Shown: positions 36,783 to 45,107 of the stretch, piece by piece
Numbering within the stretch: the stretch's first letter is position 1
Layout: each line of letters begins with the position of its first letter
NCBI RefSeq assembly: GCF_003967355.1
Contig: NZ_BIFH01000014.1
Coordinates: forward strand, 434,001-498,000
Source of the DNA: Embleya hyalina
Lineage (GTDB): Bacteria > Actinomycetota > Actinomycetes > Streptomycetales > Streptomycetaceae
Direction of reading: 5' to 3'
Length of the DNA stretch: 64,000 nucleotides
Position numbers and translations under genes: made by a program
Notes under the pieces: generated by a model
What the model saw: only the letters and a program-made list of their open reading frames with translations
Databases searched by the model: none
What the model was told of the DNA's origin: nothing

Positions 36783-36783
36783 C

Positions 36784-36981
36784 ATGACCCTGCGTCACAC
36801 TCGTCCTGAGGCCCGTCCCGCCTGGCGGAAGAGCTCGTACAGCCACAACGACGGCGACTGCGTCGAGACTGCCCCGGTTCGCGCTTCCGTTGCGATTCGC
36901 GACAGTAAGGACCTGAGTGTCGGTACTCTCGCCGTCCCCCATGACGCGTGGACGTACATGGTGGACGCTCTCAAGGGCTGA
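36784..36981 (+). CDS. DUF397 small protein, partner of the XRE regulator
   Basis: A 65-residue protein with the DUF397 signature WRKSSYSHNDGDCVETAP, VAIRDSKD, and a C-terminal segment ending YMVDALKG. Such proteins are encoded directly after WhiJ-like XRE genes, as here (gap of 1 base), and act as antagonists or modulators in the WhiJ/BldB-type paralogue sets. ATG 36784 is the start; the upstream frame is the tail of the XRE gene. A strong hairpin follows at 37001-37038. Confidence 0.92.
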   Translation: MTLRHTRPEARPAWRKSSYSHNDGDCVETAPVRASVAIRDSKDLSVGTLAVPHDAWTYMVDALKG

Positions 36982-37000
36982 CAGGTGGTTGGGTGCTTAT

Positions 37001-37038
37001 GCCCCTTGTCTCCCGGTGCGCATCGGGGGACAAGGGGC
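37001..37038. terminator. Bidirectional terminator hairpin between DUF397 and methyltransferase genes
   Basis: Arms 37001-37015 and 37024-37038 match at 14 of 15 positions (GCCCCTTGTC core) around an 8-base loop. It lies in the 79-base gap between two convergent genes, so it can end transcription from both sides. Confidence 0.8.
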
Positions 37039-37060
37039 GGTCGGGGGTGGGGCGTTGTGA

Positions 37061-38185
37061 TCACGTGACCGTCAGGCGCCACAGGGATGTGGTTTCTGCG
37101 GTGCGGGCTGTGTGTAGGGGGGTTTTGGGGTTGGTTGCTCTTGGGTGTTGGGGCTTCGTTGTGATCCTGTCCCGCACCTTGAGGCCGGCTGCTTCGATGG
37201 TGGTGGGGACCTCGTCGGGTGTTCTGAGGCCGAGGTGTTCGGCGAGGTCGGAGAGGATCAGCCAGGCCTCGCCGCCCGGTTCGAGGTGGGAGGGCAGGTT
37301 GTTCAGGAAGGCTCGGAGCATGGTGCTGTTCGGGTCGTAGACGCCCTGCTCCAGTGCGGATGTCGGGTGGGCGGGGATCCAGGGTGGGTTGCAGACGACC
37401 AAGTCGGCGCGGCCTTCCGGGAAGAGGCAGGGGCCGACCACGTCGATGCGGTCCGTGAGGTCGAGTCGGCGGATGTTGTCCCGGGCGCAGGAGAGCGCGC
37501 GTGGATTGATGTCGGTGGCCAGCACACGGTCGATTCCTCGACGGGCCAGGACCGCGGCGAGTACGCCCGTTCCCGTGCCGAGGTCGAAGGCGGTGCGGCC
37601 GGGGCCGCCGCCGGGGAGCGGCGCTCGGGCGACCAGGTCGACGTACTCGCCCCTGATCGGGGAGAAGACGCCGTAGTGCGGGTGGATGCGGGCGGCGAGC
37701 GCCGGAACCTCCACGCCCTTCTCGCGCCACTGCCGTGCTCCGATCACGCCCAGCAGTTCGGCGAGCGAGACCACCGACGGCCCGTGCGGTGGGCCGTACG
37801 CCTCGGTGCACGCGCGACGGACGTCGGGGGCTCTGCGCAGCGCCAGGGAGTGGTCGTCCTCCAGCAGTACGAGGAGTTTGCCCAGTACCCGAGCCCGGTG
37901 ACCTCGGGCGCGGCGGTGGAGACGGAAGGACTCGGCCGGGCTGTCACCCGAGCGGGGAGGCTTCCGGTCGAGACGGTGGTTCATCGCGCGCAGCAGTCCA
38001 CGTGCGTTGTGGTAGTCGCCGCGCCACAACATCGCCGTGCCTTCGCAGGCCAGACGGTATGCGGTATCGGCTTTCATCCCGTCGTCCGCGACGACGACGC
38101 GTCGGGGAAGCGGTGCGGCGCTCTCGGAATGCCAACGGGCGGATCGGACCGTGTGGGCTTCGGTCCAGTGGATCGTGGACACCAC
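37061..38185 (-). CDS. SAM-dependent methyltransferase, HemK/PrmC-like N5-glutamine type
   Basis: A 374-residue protein. The Rossmann motif I is AFDLGTGTGVLAAVLARRG (about residues 195-213), motif II is VLATDINPRALSCARDNI, and the catalytic motif is DLVVCNPPWIPA (N-P-P-W). N-P-P-(Y/W) marks methyltransferases that modify glutamine amides or exocyclic amines, such as HemK, PrmB and RsmC. The N-terminal 150 residues are an extra domain of unknown role. GTG 38185 is preceded by GAGGAG. The target cannot be read from sequence. It converges on the DUF397 gene with a hairpin between. Confidence 0.85.
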   Translation of the reverse strand: MVSTIHWTEAHTVRSARWHSESAAPLPRRVVVADDGMKADTAYRLACEGTAMLWRGDYHNARGLLRAMNHRLDRKPPRSGDSPAESFRLHRRARGHRARVLGKLLVLLEDDHSLALRRAPDVRRACTEAYGPPHGPSVVSLAELLGVIGARQWREKGVEVPALAARIHPHYGVFSPIRGEYVDLVARAPLPGGGPGRTAFDLGTGTGVLAAVLARRGIDRVLATDINPRALSCARDNIRRLDLTDRIDVVGPCLFPEGRADLVVCNPPWIPAHPTSALEQGVYDPNSTMLRAFLNNLPSHLEPGGEAWLILSDLAEHLGLRTPDEVPTTIEAAGLKVRDRITTKPQHPRATNPKTPLHTARTAETTSLWRLTVT

Positions 38186-38484
38186 GTACTCCTCGTGATC
38201 GAACGTGCGGGGGCACGAAGAGCACTTCGACGAGGAGCAGGGGAGAACGACGCGCGTGCCACGACGGCACAGGCGCGTGTATCGGGGCAGGCCGGCCTAC
38301 CGCTTCCGCGTCGAAGCGCGAGAGGAGAAGTCGCCGAGAACCATGCCGAGCGTCACGACCGGCCCTTCCGGGGAGGTGGAGAGATGACAGGTGAGGCTCG
38401 CACGGTTCCCGACGCAGGGCAACCGGATTCGGGCCCGGGGCAGGGCGTCATCCGCTGCGCGGCCCCGGATGACGCCCCGTTCCG

Positions 38485-38934
38485 CTACCAGGTCTTGCCG
38501 GCCTGCTCGTTCGTGGTGCGGTTGATGCGGTTGAAGAGGTTGGTCAGGGCGATTTCCAGGGTGATCGCGCCCAGTTGCTCCTGGGTGAAGTGGCCGGCGG
38601 CGGCCTCCCAGACCTCGTCGGTGACGCCCGGGGCGCCGTCCTGGATCCGGGTGGCGGCCTCGGTCAACGCGAACGCCGCCCGCTCCTCGTCGGTGAAGAA
38701 GGGCGTCTCGCGCCAGGCGACCACGTGGTGCAGCCGCTCGTCCGACTCGCCGGCCTTCTTCGCCGCGTCGATCGAGGCGTACACGCACGGGCTACAGCCG
38801 TTGATCTGGCTGACCCGCAGATGGATCAGCGACAGCAGGCGCGGCTCGACACCCCCGGCGTGGATCGCCTTGAAAAGGTGTTGGAAAGCGGTGGTCAGGT
38901 CGGGGCTGGGCGCGCTCTTCAGCCGTGCTTCCAT
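38485..38934 (-). CDS. Carboxymuconolactone decarboxylase/AhpD-like protein
   Basis: A 149-residue AhpD-fold protein. The redox motif NGCSPCVYASIDAAKKAGES (Cys-x-x-Cys then helix) and the preceding LIHLRVSQI identify the CMD family. ATG 38934 has AAGGAG upstream. It is divergent from an ECF41 sigma factor gene across 83 bases. CMD-family genes are the standard companions, and regulatory targets, of ECF41 sigma factors, so the pair forms a recognisable unit. Likely activity: peroxidase or thiol-dependent reduction. Confidence 0.92.
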   Translation of the reverse strand: MEARLKSAPSPDLTTAFQHLFKAIHAGGVEPRLLSLIHLRVSQINGCSPCVYASIDAAKKAGESDERLHHVVAWRETPFFTDEERAAFALTEAATRIQDGAPGVTDEVWEAAAGHFTQEQLGAITLEIALTNLFNRINRTTNEQAGKTW

Positions 38935-39017
38935 GGGTCCTGCTCCTTCATCGGTTACCTGCGCCCCCTCGGGCCCGTCATCACCCATGACGGAGCGGTT
39001 CCGAGGAAGGTAACGAC
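38935..39017. promoter_or_regulatory. Divergent ECF41/CMD promoter region with inverted repeat
   Basis: This 83-base region should contain the promoter recognised by the ECF41 sigma factor. GTTACCT (38954-38960) and AGGTAAC (39008-39014) form a perfect 7-base inverted repeat with a wide 47-base spacer. A clear ECF41 -35/-10 pair was not identified by eye. Confidence 0.35.
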
Positions 39018-39926
39018 ATGTCAGGCACCAACCCCGACCACGATTCCGACCCCGGGCCCGGCACCACGGATGCGATGGTCGAGGCGTTCGAATCCCAGCG
39101 CGACCGGCTGCGCGCGGTCGCCTTTCGCATGCTCGGGTCGCACTCCGACGCGGAGGACGTGGTCCAGGAGACCTGGCTGCGGTTGTCCCGCCAGGACACG
39201 GCGAGCATCCACAACCTCGGCGGCTGGCTGACCACGGTGGTCGGCCGGATCAGCCTGGACTGGCTGCGTTCGCGGCAGGCCCGCCCCGAGGCGTCCTACG
39301 ACGAGCGTTTGCCGGAGTTCGTCGTGACGATCGACGACGGTCCCGCGCCGGAGGAGGAGGCGGTGCTCGCCGACTCCGTCGGGCTCGCGCTCCTGGTCGT
39401 GCTCGAATCGTTGCGGCCGAGCGAACGGCTCGCGTTCGTGCTGCACGACCTGTTCGCGGTGCCGTTCGACGAGATCGGCAGGATCCTCGGCAAGTCCGCC
39501 GACGCCACGAAGATGATGGCCAGCCGGGCGCGCCGGAAGGTACAGGCGACCGAGCGGCCGGTGGACGGCGCGCGGGGGCAGCGCGAGGTGGTCCACGCGT
39601 TCCTCGCGGCGGCTCGTCACGGCGCCTTCGAGGAGTTGTTGCGCGTGCTCGATCCCGAGGTGCGGTTGGTCGTCGACACCCCCGGCGGTACGGTCGTCAC
39701 CCTCGGCGCCACCAAGGTCGCGGCAGGCGCGCGACTGGCCGGGGGCGGGGTCACGCTGGGGCGGGCGGCGTTCGTCAACGGCCTCCCCGGGGTCGTTTCC
39801 TGGCACGAGGACGGCTCTCCGCTCTCGGTCCTCGCGTTCACCGTCGTCGACGACCGGATCACCGAGATCAGGGCCGTGGTCGACCCGGCCAAGCTGGCCC
39901 TGATGAACCTGCCCGATCCCAGGTGA
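39018..39926 (+). CDS. ECF41-group RNA polymerase sigma factor
   Basis: A 302-residue sigma-70 family protein. Region 2 is AFRMLGSHSDAEDVVQETWLRL (about residues 36-58, shortened) and region 4 is LFAVPFDEIGRILGKSADATKMMASRARRKV (shortened, about 142-172). A C-terminal SnoaL-like domain follows (VVHAFLAAARHGAFEELLRVLDPEVRLVVD). This fused C-terminal domain regulates ECF41 activity without a separate anti-sigma factor. The DGGGK signature appears as DTPGG and the end as NLPDPR, variants of the group motifs. GAGGAAGG precedes ATG 39018. It is divergent from its usual CMD partner. Confidence 0.92.
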   Translation: MSGTNPDHDSDPGPGTTDAMVEAFESQRDRLRAVAFRMLGSHSDAEDVVQETWLRLSRQDTASIHNLGGWLTTVVGRISLDWLRSRQARPEASYDERLPEFVVTIDDGPAPEEEAVLADSVGLALLVVLESLRPSERLAFVLHDLFAVPFDEIGRILGKSADATKMMASRARRKVQATERPVDGARGQREVVHAFLAAARHGAFEELLRVLDPEVRLVVDTPGGTVVTLGATKVAAGARLAGGGVTLGRAAFVNGLPGVVSWHEDGSPLSVLAFTVVDDRITEIRAVVDPAKLALMNLPDPR

Positions 39927-40121
39927 GCCAGGGCGTTCCGACAACCGGGCAGGGGTCGGGTGGACGGACGGATGCACCGACCGAGCCCGTCCGCGACCGC
40001 GGACGGCGCCCACATCGGGACGCGGCGACGCGACGGAGGCCGGAATGGCCGCGACGTACACTCGCGGTGCGGGCGAGGCACCAGGCCGGGATTCCGGCAC
40101 CGGTGCGAGGGAGGGGTCGGG

Positions 40122-40568
40122 ATGTTCGGTTCGAAGAAGAGGAAGACGAAGCCCAACGACCTGATGGCGCGGCTCAGGCCCGACCTGAGTCGGGAATCGC
40201 TCGGCGTCGGGCCCGACTTCCCGGGCGTCGCCCCGAACCCGCTCCTGAGCGGTGAGGCACGAAAGCGCGATGCGGAACTGCGTGCGGGGGCGCTTGCGCT
40301 CGGCGTTCTCGTCGACTGGCGGGAGGTCAACAGCAATCCACGCGTGGTCCTGATGTTCGACGTGGAGACCGCCGACGGCATCTCGTTCCGAGGTATCGCG
40401 GACGAAGGTCTCACGATCACCGAGCTCACCCGACTCGCCCCGGGACAGACGTTGCCCGTGCGCTACCGGCCGGCCGTCATGGACCACTACGTCTCCCTCG
40501 CCCGGGACGCGGACCCCGCCCACGTGCGGCAGCTCTCCGACCGGATCGCCGGCCGCAAGCGGACCTGA
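40122..40568 (+). CDS. Hypothetical protein, soluble
   Basis: A 148-residue protein that I do not recognise. It starts at ATG 40122 with GAGGGAGGGG upstream. The N-terminus is strongly basic (MFGSKKRKTKPND), and no membrane segment is present. The second half looks like a small beta-barrel: LVDWREVNSNPRVVLMFDVETADG, then FRGIADEGLTITELTRLAPGQTLPVRYRPAVMDHYVSLA (both shortened from longer context). This pattern resembles short secreted-or-cytoplasmic proteins of actinomycetes with an unknown role in binding. It stands alone, 195 bases after the sigma gene and 55 bases before the convergent hydrolase. Confidence 0.7.
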   Translation: MFGSKKRKTKPNDLMARLRPDLSRESLGVGPDFPGVAPNPLLSGEARKRDAELRAGALALGVLVDWREVNSNPRVVLMFDVETADGISFRGIADEGLTITELTRLAPGQTLPVRYRPAVMDHYVSLARDADPAHVRQLSDRIAGRKRT

Positions 40569-40623
40569 CCCGAAGCCATCGGCCGGCCGTTTGCGTCGGT
40601 CGGCGGTCCGTAAGGGTCGCCCG

Positions 40624-41817
40624 TCAGTTCGGGTTCGGGTCCGCCGTGCGGAACGGGCGAAAGAACGTGCGCAGTTCCTCGGCGTACAGCTCGGGCTCCT
40701 CGAACGCCGCGAAGTGGCCGCCGCGTTCGGCCTCGGTCACGCGCACGAGGTTCGTGGTGCGCTCCATCCAGGCGCGTGGCGGGCGGACCAGGTCGCCGGG
40801 GAAGAGCGTGAAGCCGGACGGGACTTCGACCCGACGGGCGAGTTGCGCGGGCGGGATCGAGTTGTTGGCGCGATACATCCGCATCGACGAGCCGATCGTT
40901 TCGGTGAGCCAGTAGATGGTGACGTTGGTCAGGATCTCGTCCCTGGTGAAGCCGCGCTCGATGTCGCCGTCGCAGTCGCTCCACGCGCGCAATTTCTCGA
41001 CGATCCAGGCGGCGAGGCCGGCGGGCGAGTCGGTGAGGCCGACGGCGGCGGTCTGCGGCTTGGTCCGGTGCATCGCGGCGTAGGCGCCCTCGGCCGCGCC
41101 CCAGGCGGCGACCTCCCGGAACCACTCGCGCTCCTCGGGTGTGAACTCGGCGAGGTCGCCGGAGACGACGGGTACACCGGCGTCGGTGCGGTGTACGGCC
41201 ACCACCCGGTCGGGGTGGTCGAGGGCGAGGTAGCGGGCGACGTGGCTGCCGATGTCCCCACCCGCCGCGCCGAATCGGGCGTAGCCGAGCCCGTCCATCA
41301 ACTCGGCCCACAGACCGGCGACGGCGATGGAGTCGAGGGGCGGGCCGGTCGGGCGATCCGAATACCCGTAGCCCGGCATGTCCGGTACGACGACGTCGAA
41401 CGCGTCGGCCGGATCGCCCCCGTGCGCGCCGGGATCGGTCAGCAGCGAAATCACCTTGGTGTAGCGCCAGAACGAATCGGGCCACCCGTGCCCGAGCACC
41501 AACGGCAACACGGGTCCGGTCGGCGCGACGGCCCGGGCATGCACGTAGTGGATCCCGAGTCCACCGACGGTTGCCCGATAGCGGGGCAGCCGGTTGAGCG
41601 CGGCCTCCTGCGCGTCCCAGTCGAACCCGTCCGCCCAGTAGTCCACCAACTCGCGGAGGTATCCGAGATCGACCCCGAGCCCCCAGCCGACCTCCTCCGG
41701 CGCATCCGGCCACCGCGTGCCCCGCAACCGCGCCCGAAGATCGGCGAGCACGGCGGGATCGGTGCGCCCGATGAATCGTTGCGGCTGGAACACCTCTTCA
41801 TCCGACATGGCACGCAT
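40624..41817 (-). CDS. Epoxide hydrolase (EHN-domain alpha/beta hydrolase)
   Basis: A 397-residue enzyme. The EHN domain (about residues 10-115, RLRGTRWPDAPEEVGWGLG) is followed by an alpha/beta hydrolase core with oxyanion motif LGHGWPDSFWRY (HGxP), nucleophile Asp in AAGGDIGSHVAR, and catalytic His near RGGHFAAFEEPE. This is the juvenile-hormone/microsomal epoxide-hydrolase type that adds water to epoxides. Cys or Ser is not used as nucleophile. ATG 41817 is chosen for GGAG 5 bases upstream; MSDEEV at 41808 is the other choice. Cytoplasmic, no signal peptide. Confidence 0.9.
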   Translation of the reverse strand: MRAMSDEEVFQPQRFIGRTDPAVLADLRARLRGTRWPDAPEEVGWGLGVDLGYLRELVDYWADGFDWDAQEAALNRLPRYRATVGGLGIHYVHARAVAPTGPVLPLVLGHGWPDSFWRYTKVISLLTDPGAHGGDPADAFDVVVPDMPGYGYSDRPTGPPLDSIAVAGLWAELMDGLGYARFGAAGGDIGSHVARYLALDHPDRVVAVHRTDAGVPVVSGDLAEFTPEEREWFREVAAWGAAEGAYAAMHRTKPQTAAVGLTDSPAGLAAWIVEKLRAWSDCDGDIERGFTRDEILTNVTIYWLTETIGSSMRMYRANNSIPPAQLARRVEVPSGFTLFPGDLVRPPRAWMERTTNLVRVTEAERGGHFAAFEEPELYAEELRTFFRPFRTADPNPN

Positions 41818-41892
41818 GCTAACTCCGCGACGATCATGCCCCGAAGCGGACACGCGCCCGCGCGCTCACGGGCCCGGCCGGTCGCGCTCACG

Positions 41893-44649
41893 TCAGCCGG
41901 TCGGCAAGGCACGCACCCTCTCCAGATTCGTTCGCACCAGCGCAATCGTCGGATGGCCTGGGCTCAGCACCCGTTCGCAGTCTCGCAGGGTGCGCTCGAA
42001 CAGCGTGATCGCTCGGCCCGGGTCCCCCGCCTCCGCGTACGTACTCGCGAGGTTGTTGCGAGCCATGAGGGTGTCGGGGCCGTCGTTGCCCAGAACCCGT
42101 TCCCGGTCGGCGAGGGTGCGCTCGAACAGTCGGATCGCACGGCCGAGGTCACCCGACGTCCGGTACGCGTACGCGAGGTTGTTGCGGGACGAGAGTGTGA
42201 GCGGGTGGTCGTTCCCGAGCACCCGTTCACAGCCTTGTAAGGTGCGTTCCAAGAGCGGAATCGCATGGTGCGGATCGTTCGCGTCCTGGTACGAGTCGGC
42301 AAGATTGTTGCGGGCGGTCAGTGTGTCGGGGTGGTCGTCGCCGAGTATCCGTTCGCAATCCTGCAGGACACGTTCGCACAGCGGAATCGCGCGTCCAGGG
42401 TCGTGTGCTTCGCGGTATGCGTTCGCGAGGTTGTTGCGGGCGGCCAGTGTGTCGTGGTGGTGGTCGCCCAGTACCCGTTCCCGGTCGGCGAGAGCGTGCT
42501 CGAACAGTGTGATCGCTCGTGCCGGATCGCCTGCCTCCCGGTATGCGCCCGCGAGGTCGTTGCGGCAGGCCATCGTGTTGGGATGGTCGTTGCCCAGCGC
42601 TCGTTCGTGGTCGGCGAGGGTGCGCTCGAAGAGCCGGATCGCACGGTGGAGGTTGCCCGAATTCCGATACGCGTGAGCGAGGTTGTTGCAGGCGATCAAG
42701 GTGTGTGGGTGGTCGTTGCCCAGCAGTTGTCCGCTGTCTTTCACGGTGCGTTTCAGGAGTGGGATGGCACGCCGCGGGTCGTTCGCCGCTCGGTACGCGT
42801 TCGCGAGGTTGTTGCGGGCGGAAAGTGTGCTCGGGTGGTCGTTGCCCAGTACCCACTCATAGGCCTCCAGAATGCTTTCGTAGAGTGGGATTACCCGGCT
42901 CGGATTCCCCGTTGCCTGATATGCGCCCGCCAGGTTGCCGCGGGCAGCCAGGGTCTGGGGGTCCTCGTTGCCCAGCACTCGTTCACAGTCTTCCAGAACG
43001 CGTTCGTAGAGTGGGATCAACTCGCTCAGAGGGTTCCCGGCCGCTCGATATGCGTCCGCGAGGTTGCCCCGGGTGGCCATGGTGTCGGGGTGGTCGTTGC
43101 CCTGTAGTCGTTCCATCGCGGCGAGAGTGTGTTCATAGAGCGGAATCGCCTGCCCCGGGTTCGCCGCCGCCTGGTATGCGTCGGCGAGGTTGGTGCGGGA
43201 AGCCAGGGTGTAGCGATGGTCGTCGCCCAGCGCCCGCTGCCGGGCGGTGACGGCACGCCGGAAGGTGTGGATGGCGCTGTCCGTCGCGCCTTGTTCCAGG
43301 CGGTAGGCGGCGACGCGGTCGAGGATGCGGGCGGTGTGGGCGGTGTCCTGGTCGGGGGAGTGATGGTGGGTGAGGGTGTCGACGTGCGGCAGGAGGGCTC
43401 GATAGCAGGGCCAGTGCGCCGGATTCTTGGTGTCGTAGGGAAGGGCGAGGGCGAGGAGGACGGTGGCCCCGTCGCGGGCCCGGTCGATGGCCTCCGGCCG
43501 GCGGTGGGGGTCTTCCGGGTCCTGGGTGCGGGCCAGGGATTGGACCAGGCGGTGGATGGTCAGGGTGCCGTCGTGGTTGTCGGTGATCATGCCGTGGGCG
43601 ACGAGTCGGCCGATGGCGGTGGTGAGTTCGGGTGGTTCGGCCAACGGGGCGAGGAGGTCCCTCGGGATGTGGTCGGGGGCGTACCAGGCCAGGATGCGCA
43701 GGATTTCGCCGGCGAGTGGGGTTTCGGCGAGGCGGTCCAGGGTGACGCGCCAGATTCGGGCGATGGTGCGGGTCGAGTCGCCGCCTTCGGCGGTGGCCGC
43801 GAACATCGTGGCGGGCCACCGCGCGAGCATGTCGAGGTAGGCGGTCGGGGTGGTGCCCGTTTCGGCGCAGTAGGCGGCGGCCTGTTCGACGGCCAGGGCG
43901 AGGTGGCCGAGTTCTTCGCACAGGGCGTCGGTGCCGTGCGTGCCTCGCGGCCCGTGGTGGGTGAGGATGCGGGTGAACAGGGCCGTCGCGTCGATGGGTT
44001 CGAGGACTTCGAGGCGGATGGTCCTCGCGTGGTGGTGCCAACCCGTGGCGCGACGGGTGGTGATCAGGACGCGACCGCCGGGGGTGCGGTCGACGAGTGG
44101 ATGGATGTGGGACGGGTTCTCCACGTTGTCGAGGACGAGCAGCCACTCGTGGTTGTCGGTGAGCCAGCGGATGGCACGTTCCGTTTGCGACTCGGCGGGC
44201 AGCTGGGTCACACCGGGTTGTAGGGCTCGGGCGAGGGCGGCCAGGTCCGCGTCGACCCCCGCGGGGGTGTCGGCGGTGATCCACCATCGGACCGGTTCGC
44301 GGCGGCGGGCGGCCCAGTGTGCGGCGAGGGCGGACTTGCCGACGCCGCCGAGGCCGTGTACCGCGTGCACCACCACCTCGCCCGCCTTGCCGAACGCGGC
44401 CTCCAGCGCCGCGAGTTCGTGCTCACGACCGACGAACAGATCGGATCGGGGGATGTTCGAGACGCCGCTTCCGGGCGCGTCGTGCGGGATCGGCGCGTAT
44501 GCCTCCGGGGGTAGCGCGTGTTCGGCGTGGATCGCGATCGAGTCGATGACGTTGCCGCCGGCTGCGATCGCGCCCCGGGTGGCGGACGTGCTCGGGGCCG
44601 GGACGGGTGCGTTGGGGGTGCGCCGTCGCCTTCGGCGTTCGGGCTTCAC
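41893..44649 (-). CDS. STAND NTPase: NB-ARC domain with 11 tetratricopeptide repeats
   Basis: A 918-residue protein. A basic start (VKPERRRRRR) and a GAIAAGGNV segment are followed by SDLFVGREHELAALEAAF and an NB-ARC P-loop, GLGGVGKSALAAHWA (about residues 97-110), a Walker B-like WLLVLDNVEN and sensor VLITTR. A helical arm follows. Residues about 465-915 contain 11 repeats of 42 residues, each close to AI.L.ERTL.D.ERVLGNDHP.TL.ARNNLA.AYR. No effector domain is seen at either end. GTG 44649 overlaps the stop of the upstream membrane protein (GTGA). STAND proteins act as ligand-triggered switches in signalling or anti-phage defence; the role here is not known. Confidence 0.88.
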   Translation of the reverse strand: MKPERRRRRRTPNAPVPAPSTSATRGAIAAGGNVIDSIAIHAEHALPPEAYAPIPHDAPGSGVSNIPRSDLFVGREHELAALEAAFGKAGEVVVHAVHGLGGVGKSALAAHWAARRREPVRWWITADTPAGVDADLAALARALQPGVTQLPAESQTERAIRWLTDNHEWLLVLDNVENPSHIHPLVDRTPGGRVLITTRRATGWHHHARTIRLEVLEPIDATALFTRILTHHGPRGTHGTDALCEELGHLALAVEQAAAYCAETGTTPTAYLDMLARWPATMFAATAEGGDSTRTIARIWRVTLDRLAETPLAGEILRILAWYAPDHIPRDLLAPLAEPPELTTAIGRLVAHGMITDNHDGTLTIHRLVQSLARTQDPEDPHRRPEAIDRARDGATVLLALALPYDTKNPAHWPCYRALLPHVDTLTHHHSPDQDTAHTARILDRVAAYRLEQGATDSAIHTFRRAVTARQRALGDDHRYTLASRTNLADAYQAAANPGQAIPLYEHTLAAMERLQGNDHPDTMATRGNLADAYRAAGNPLSELIPLYERVLEDCERVLGNEDPQTLAARGNLAGAYQATGNPSRVIPLYESILEAYEWVLGNDHPSTLSARNNLANAYRAANDPRRAIPLLKRTVKDSGQLLGNDHPHTLIACNNLAHAYRNSGNLHRAIRLFERTLADHERALGNDHPNTMACRNDLAGAYREAGDPARAITLFEHALADRERVLGDHHHDTLAARNNLANAYREAHDPGRAIPLCERVLQDCERILGDDHPDTLTARNNLADSYQDANDPHHAIPLLERTLQGCERVLGNDHPLTLSSRNNLAYAYRTSGDLGRAIRLFERTLADRERVLGNDGPDTLMARNNLASTYAEAGDPGRAITLFERTLRDCERVLSPGHPTIALVRTNLERVRALPTG
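41900..43285 (-). repeat. 126-bp coding tandem repeat (TPR units) in STAND gene
   Basis: Eleven consecutive 126-base units encode the 42-residue tetratricopeptide repeats. Neighbouring units share runs of identical codons (for example GGCAACGACCACCC-type stretches), pointing to recent unequal recombination. Copy number may vary between strains. Confidence 0.8.
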
Positions 44650-45041
44650 GGGCCGTGGTGCGCGGTCGAGCCTTCGACGTCTCCGCCGGCGGCGATCGAG
44701 CCGTCGCTTGCGGAGATTCCCGGGCCGGTGGGGGGAGTCGGTGATCCCGCGCCGGTGGCTGTGCCGCGTGCGGAGGCGTTGCGGATGTTTCCGCGTGCCG
44801 CGATCGAGCCGGTTTCCGCGTGAACCGGCTCCGAGGGGGACGGCCCCGGGCCGGGCGGTGTCGTTCGGACCTGCCACAGGGCGACGCCCAGCGCGGAGAG
44901 TGCGATCAGCGTGCCGATCACCCCGGCCCACTGGCTCGAACGCTCCAGGTCCGCGGCCGACATCCAGACCACCAGTGCGACCGCCGCGAGGCCGCCGACG
45001 ACGGCCAACCCCCACCAACACACCTTCACCCACACCGTCAT
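44646..45041 (-). CDS. Small two-helix membrane protein coupled to the STAND protein
   Basis: A 131-residue protein: two transmembrane helices (VCWWGLAVVGGLAAVALVVW and WAGVIGTLIALSALGVALW), then a 70-residue Gly/Thr/Pro-rich cytoplasmic tail. The tail contains GSIAARGNIRNAS and GSIAAGGDVEGST. The same motif occurs again at the start of the STAND protein (GAIAAGGNVIDS), so both pieces look like parts of one ancestral polypeptide. The stop overlaps the STAND start (GTGA). Start choice: ATG 45041 or GTG 45056. It probably anchors the STAND protein at the membrane. Confidence 0.72.
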   Translation of the reverse strand: MTVWVKVCWWGLAVVGGLAAVALVVWMSAADLERSSQWAGVIGTLIALSALGVALWQVRTTPPGPGPSPSEPVHAETGSIAARGNIRNASARGTATGAGSPTPPTGPGISASDGSIAAGGDVEGSTAHHGP

Positions 45042-45107
45042 CGGGCCATCGTCCACCCCGGGCCGAGATCACGTCAGCCGAATCGGGCGTCGACCCGACT
45101 CGGCCGG

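Noticed and set aside
38384-38485. Short plus-strand ORF starting MTGEARTVPDAGQ after GGGGAGGTGGAG, coupled by ATGA to a 60-residue frame from 38205
   Set aside because: The ribosome site is attractive, but the frame soon runs antisense through the CMD gene, and the 60-residue upstream peptide is only Arg/Glu-rich. The 299-base gap was left without a gene.
38954-39014. GTTACCT/AGGTAAC as ECF41 operator
   Set aside because: The 47-base spacer is wide and the sequence does not resemble the known ECF41 promoter; kept only as a note in the intergenic entry.
39085-39100. GTTCGAATCCC resembling a tRNA T-arm
   Set aside because: It lies inside the sigma factor coding frame and no acceptor or anticodon stem surrounds it. 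No tRNA was found in the window.
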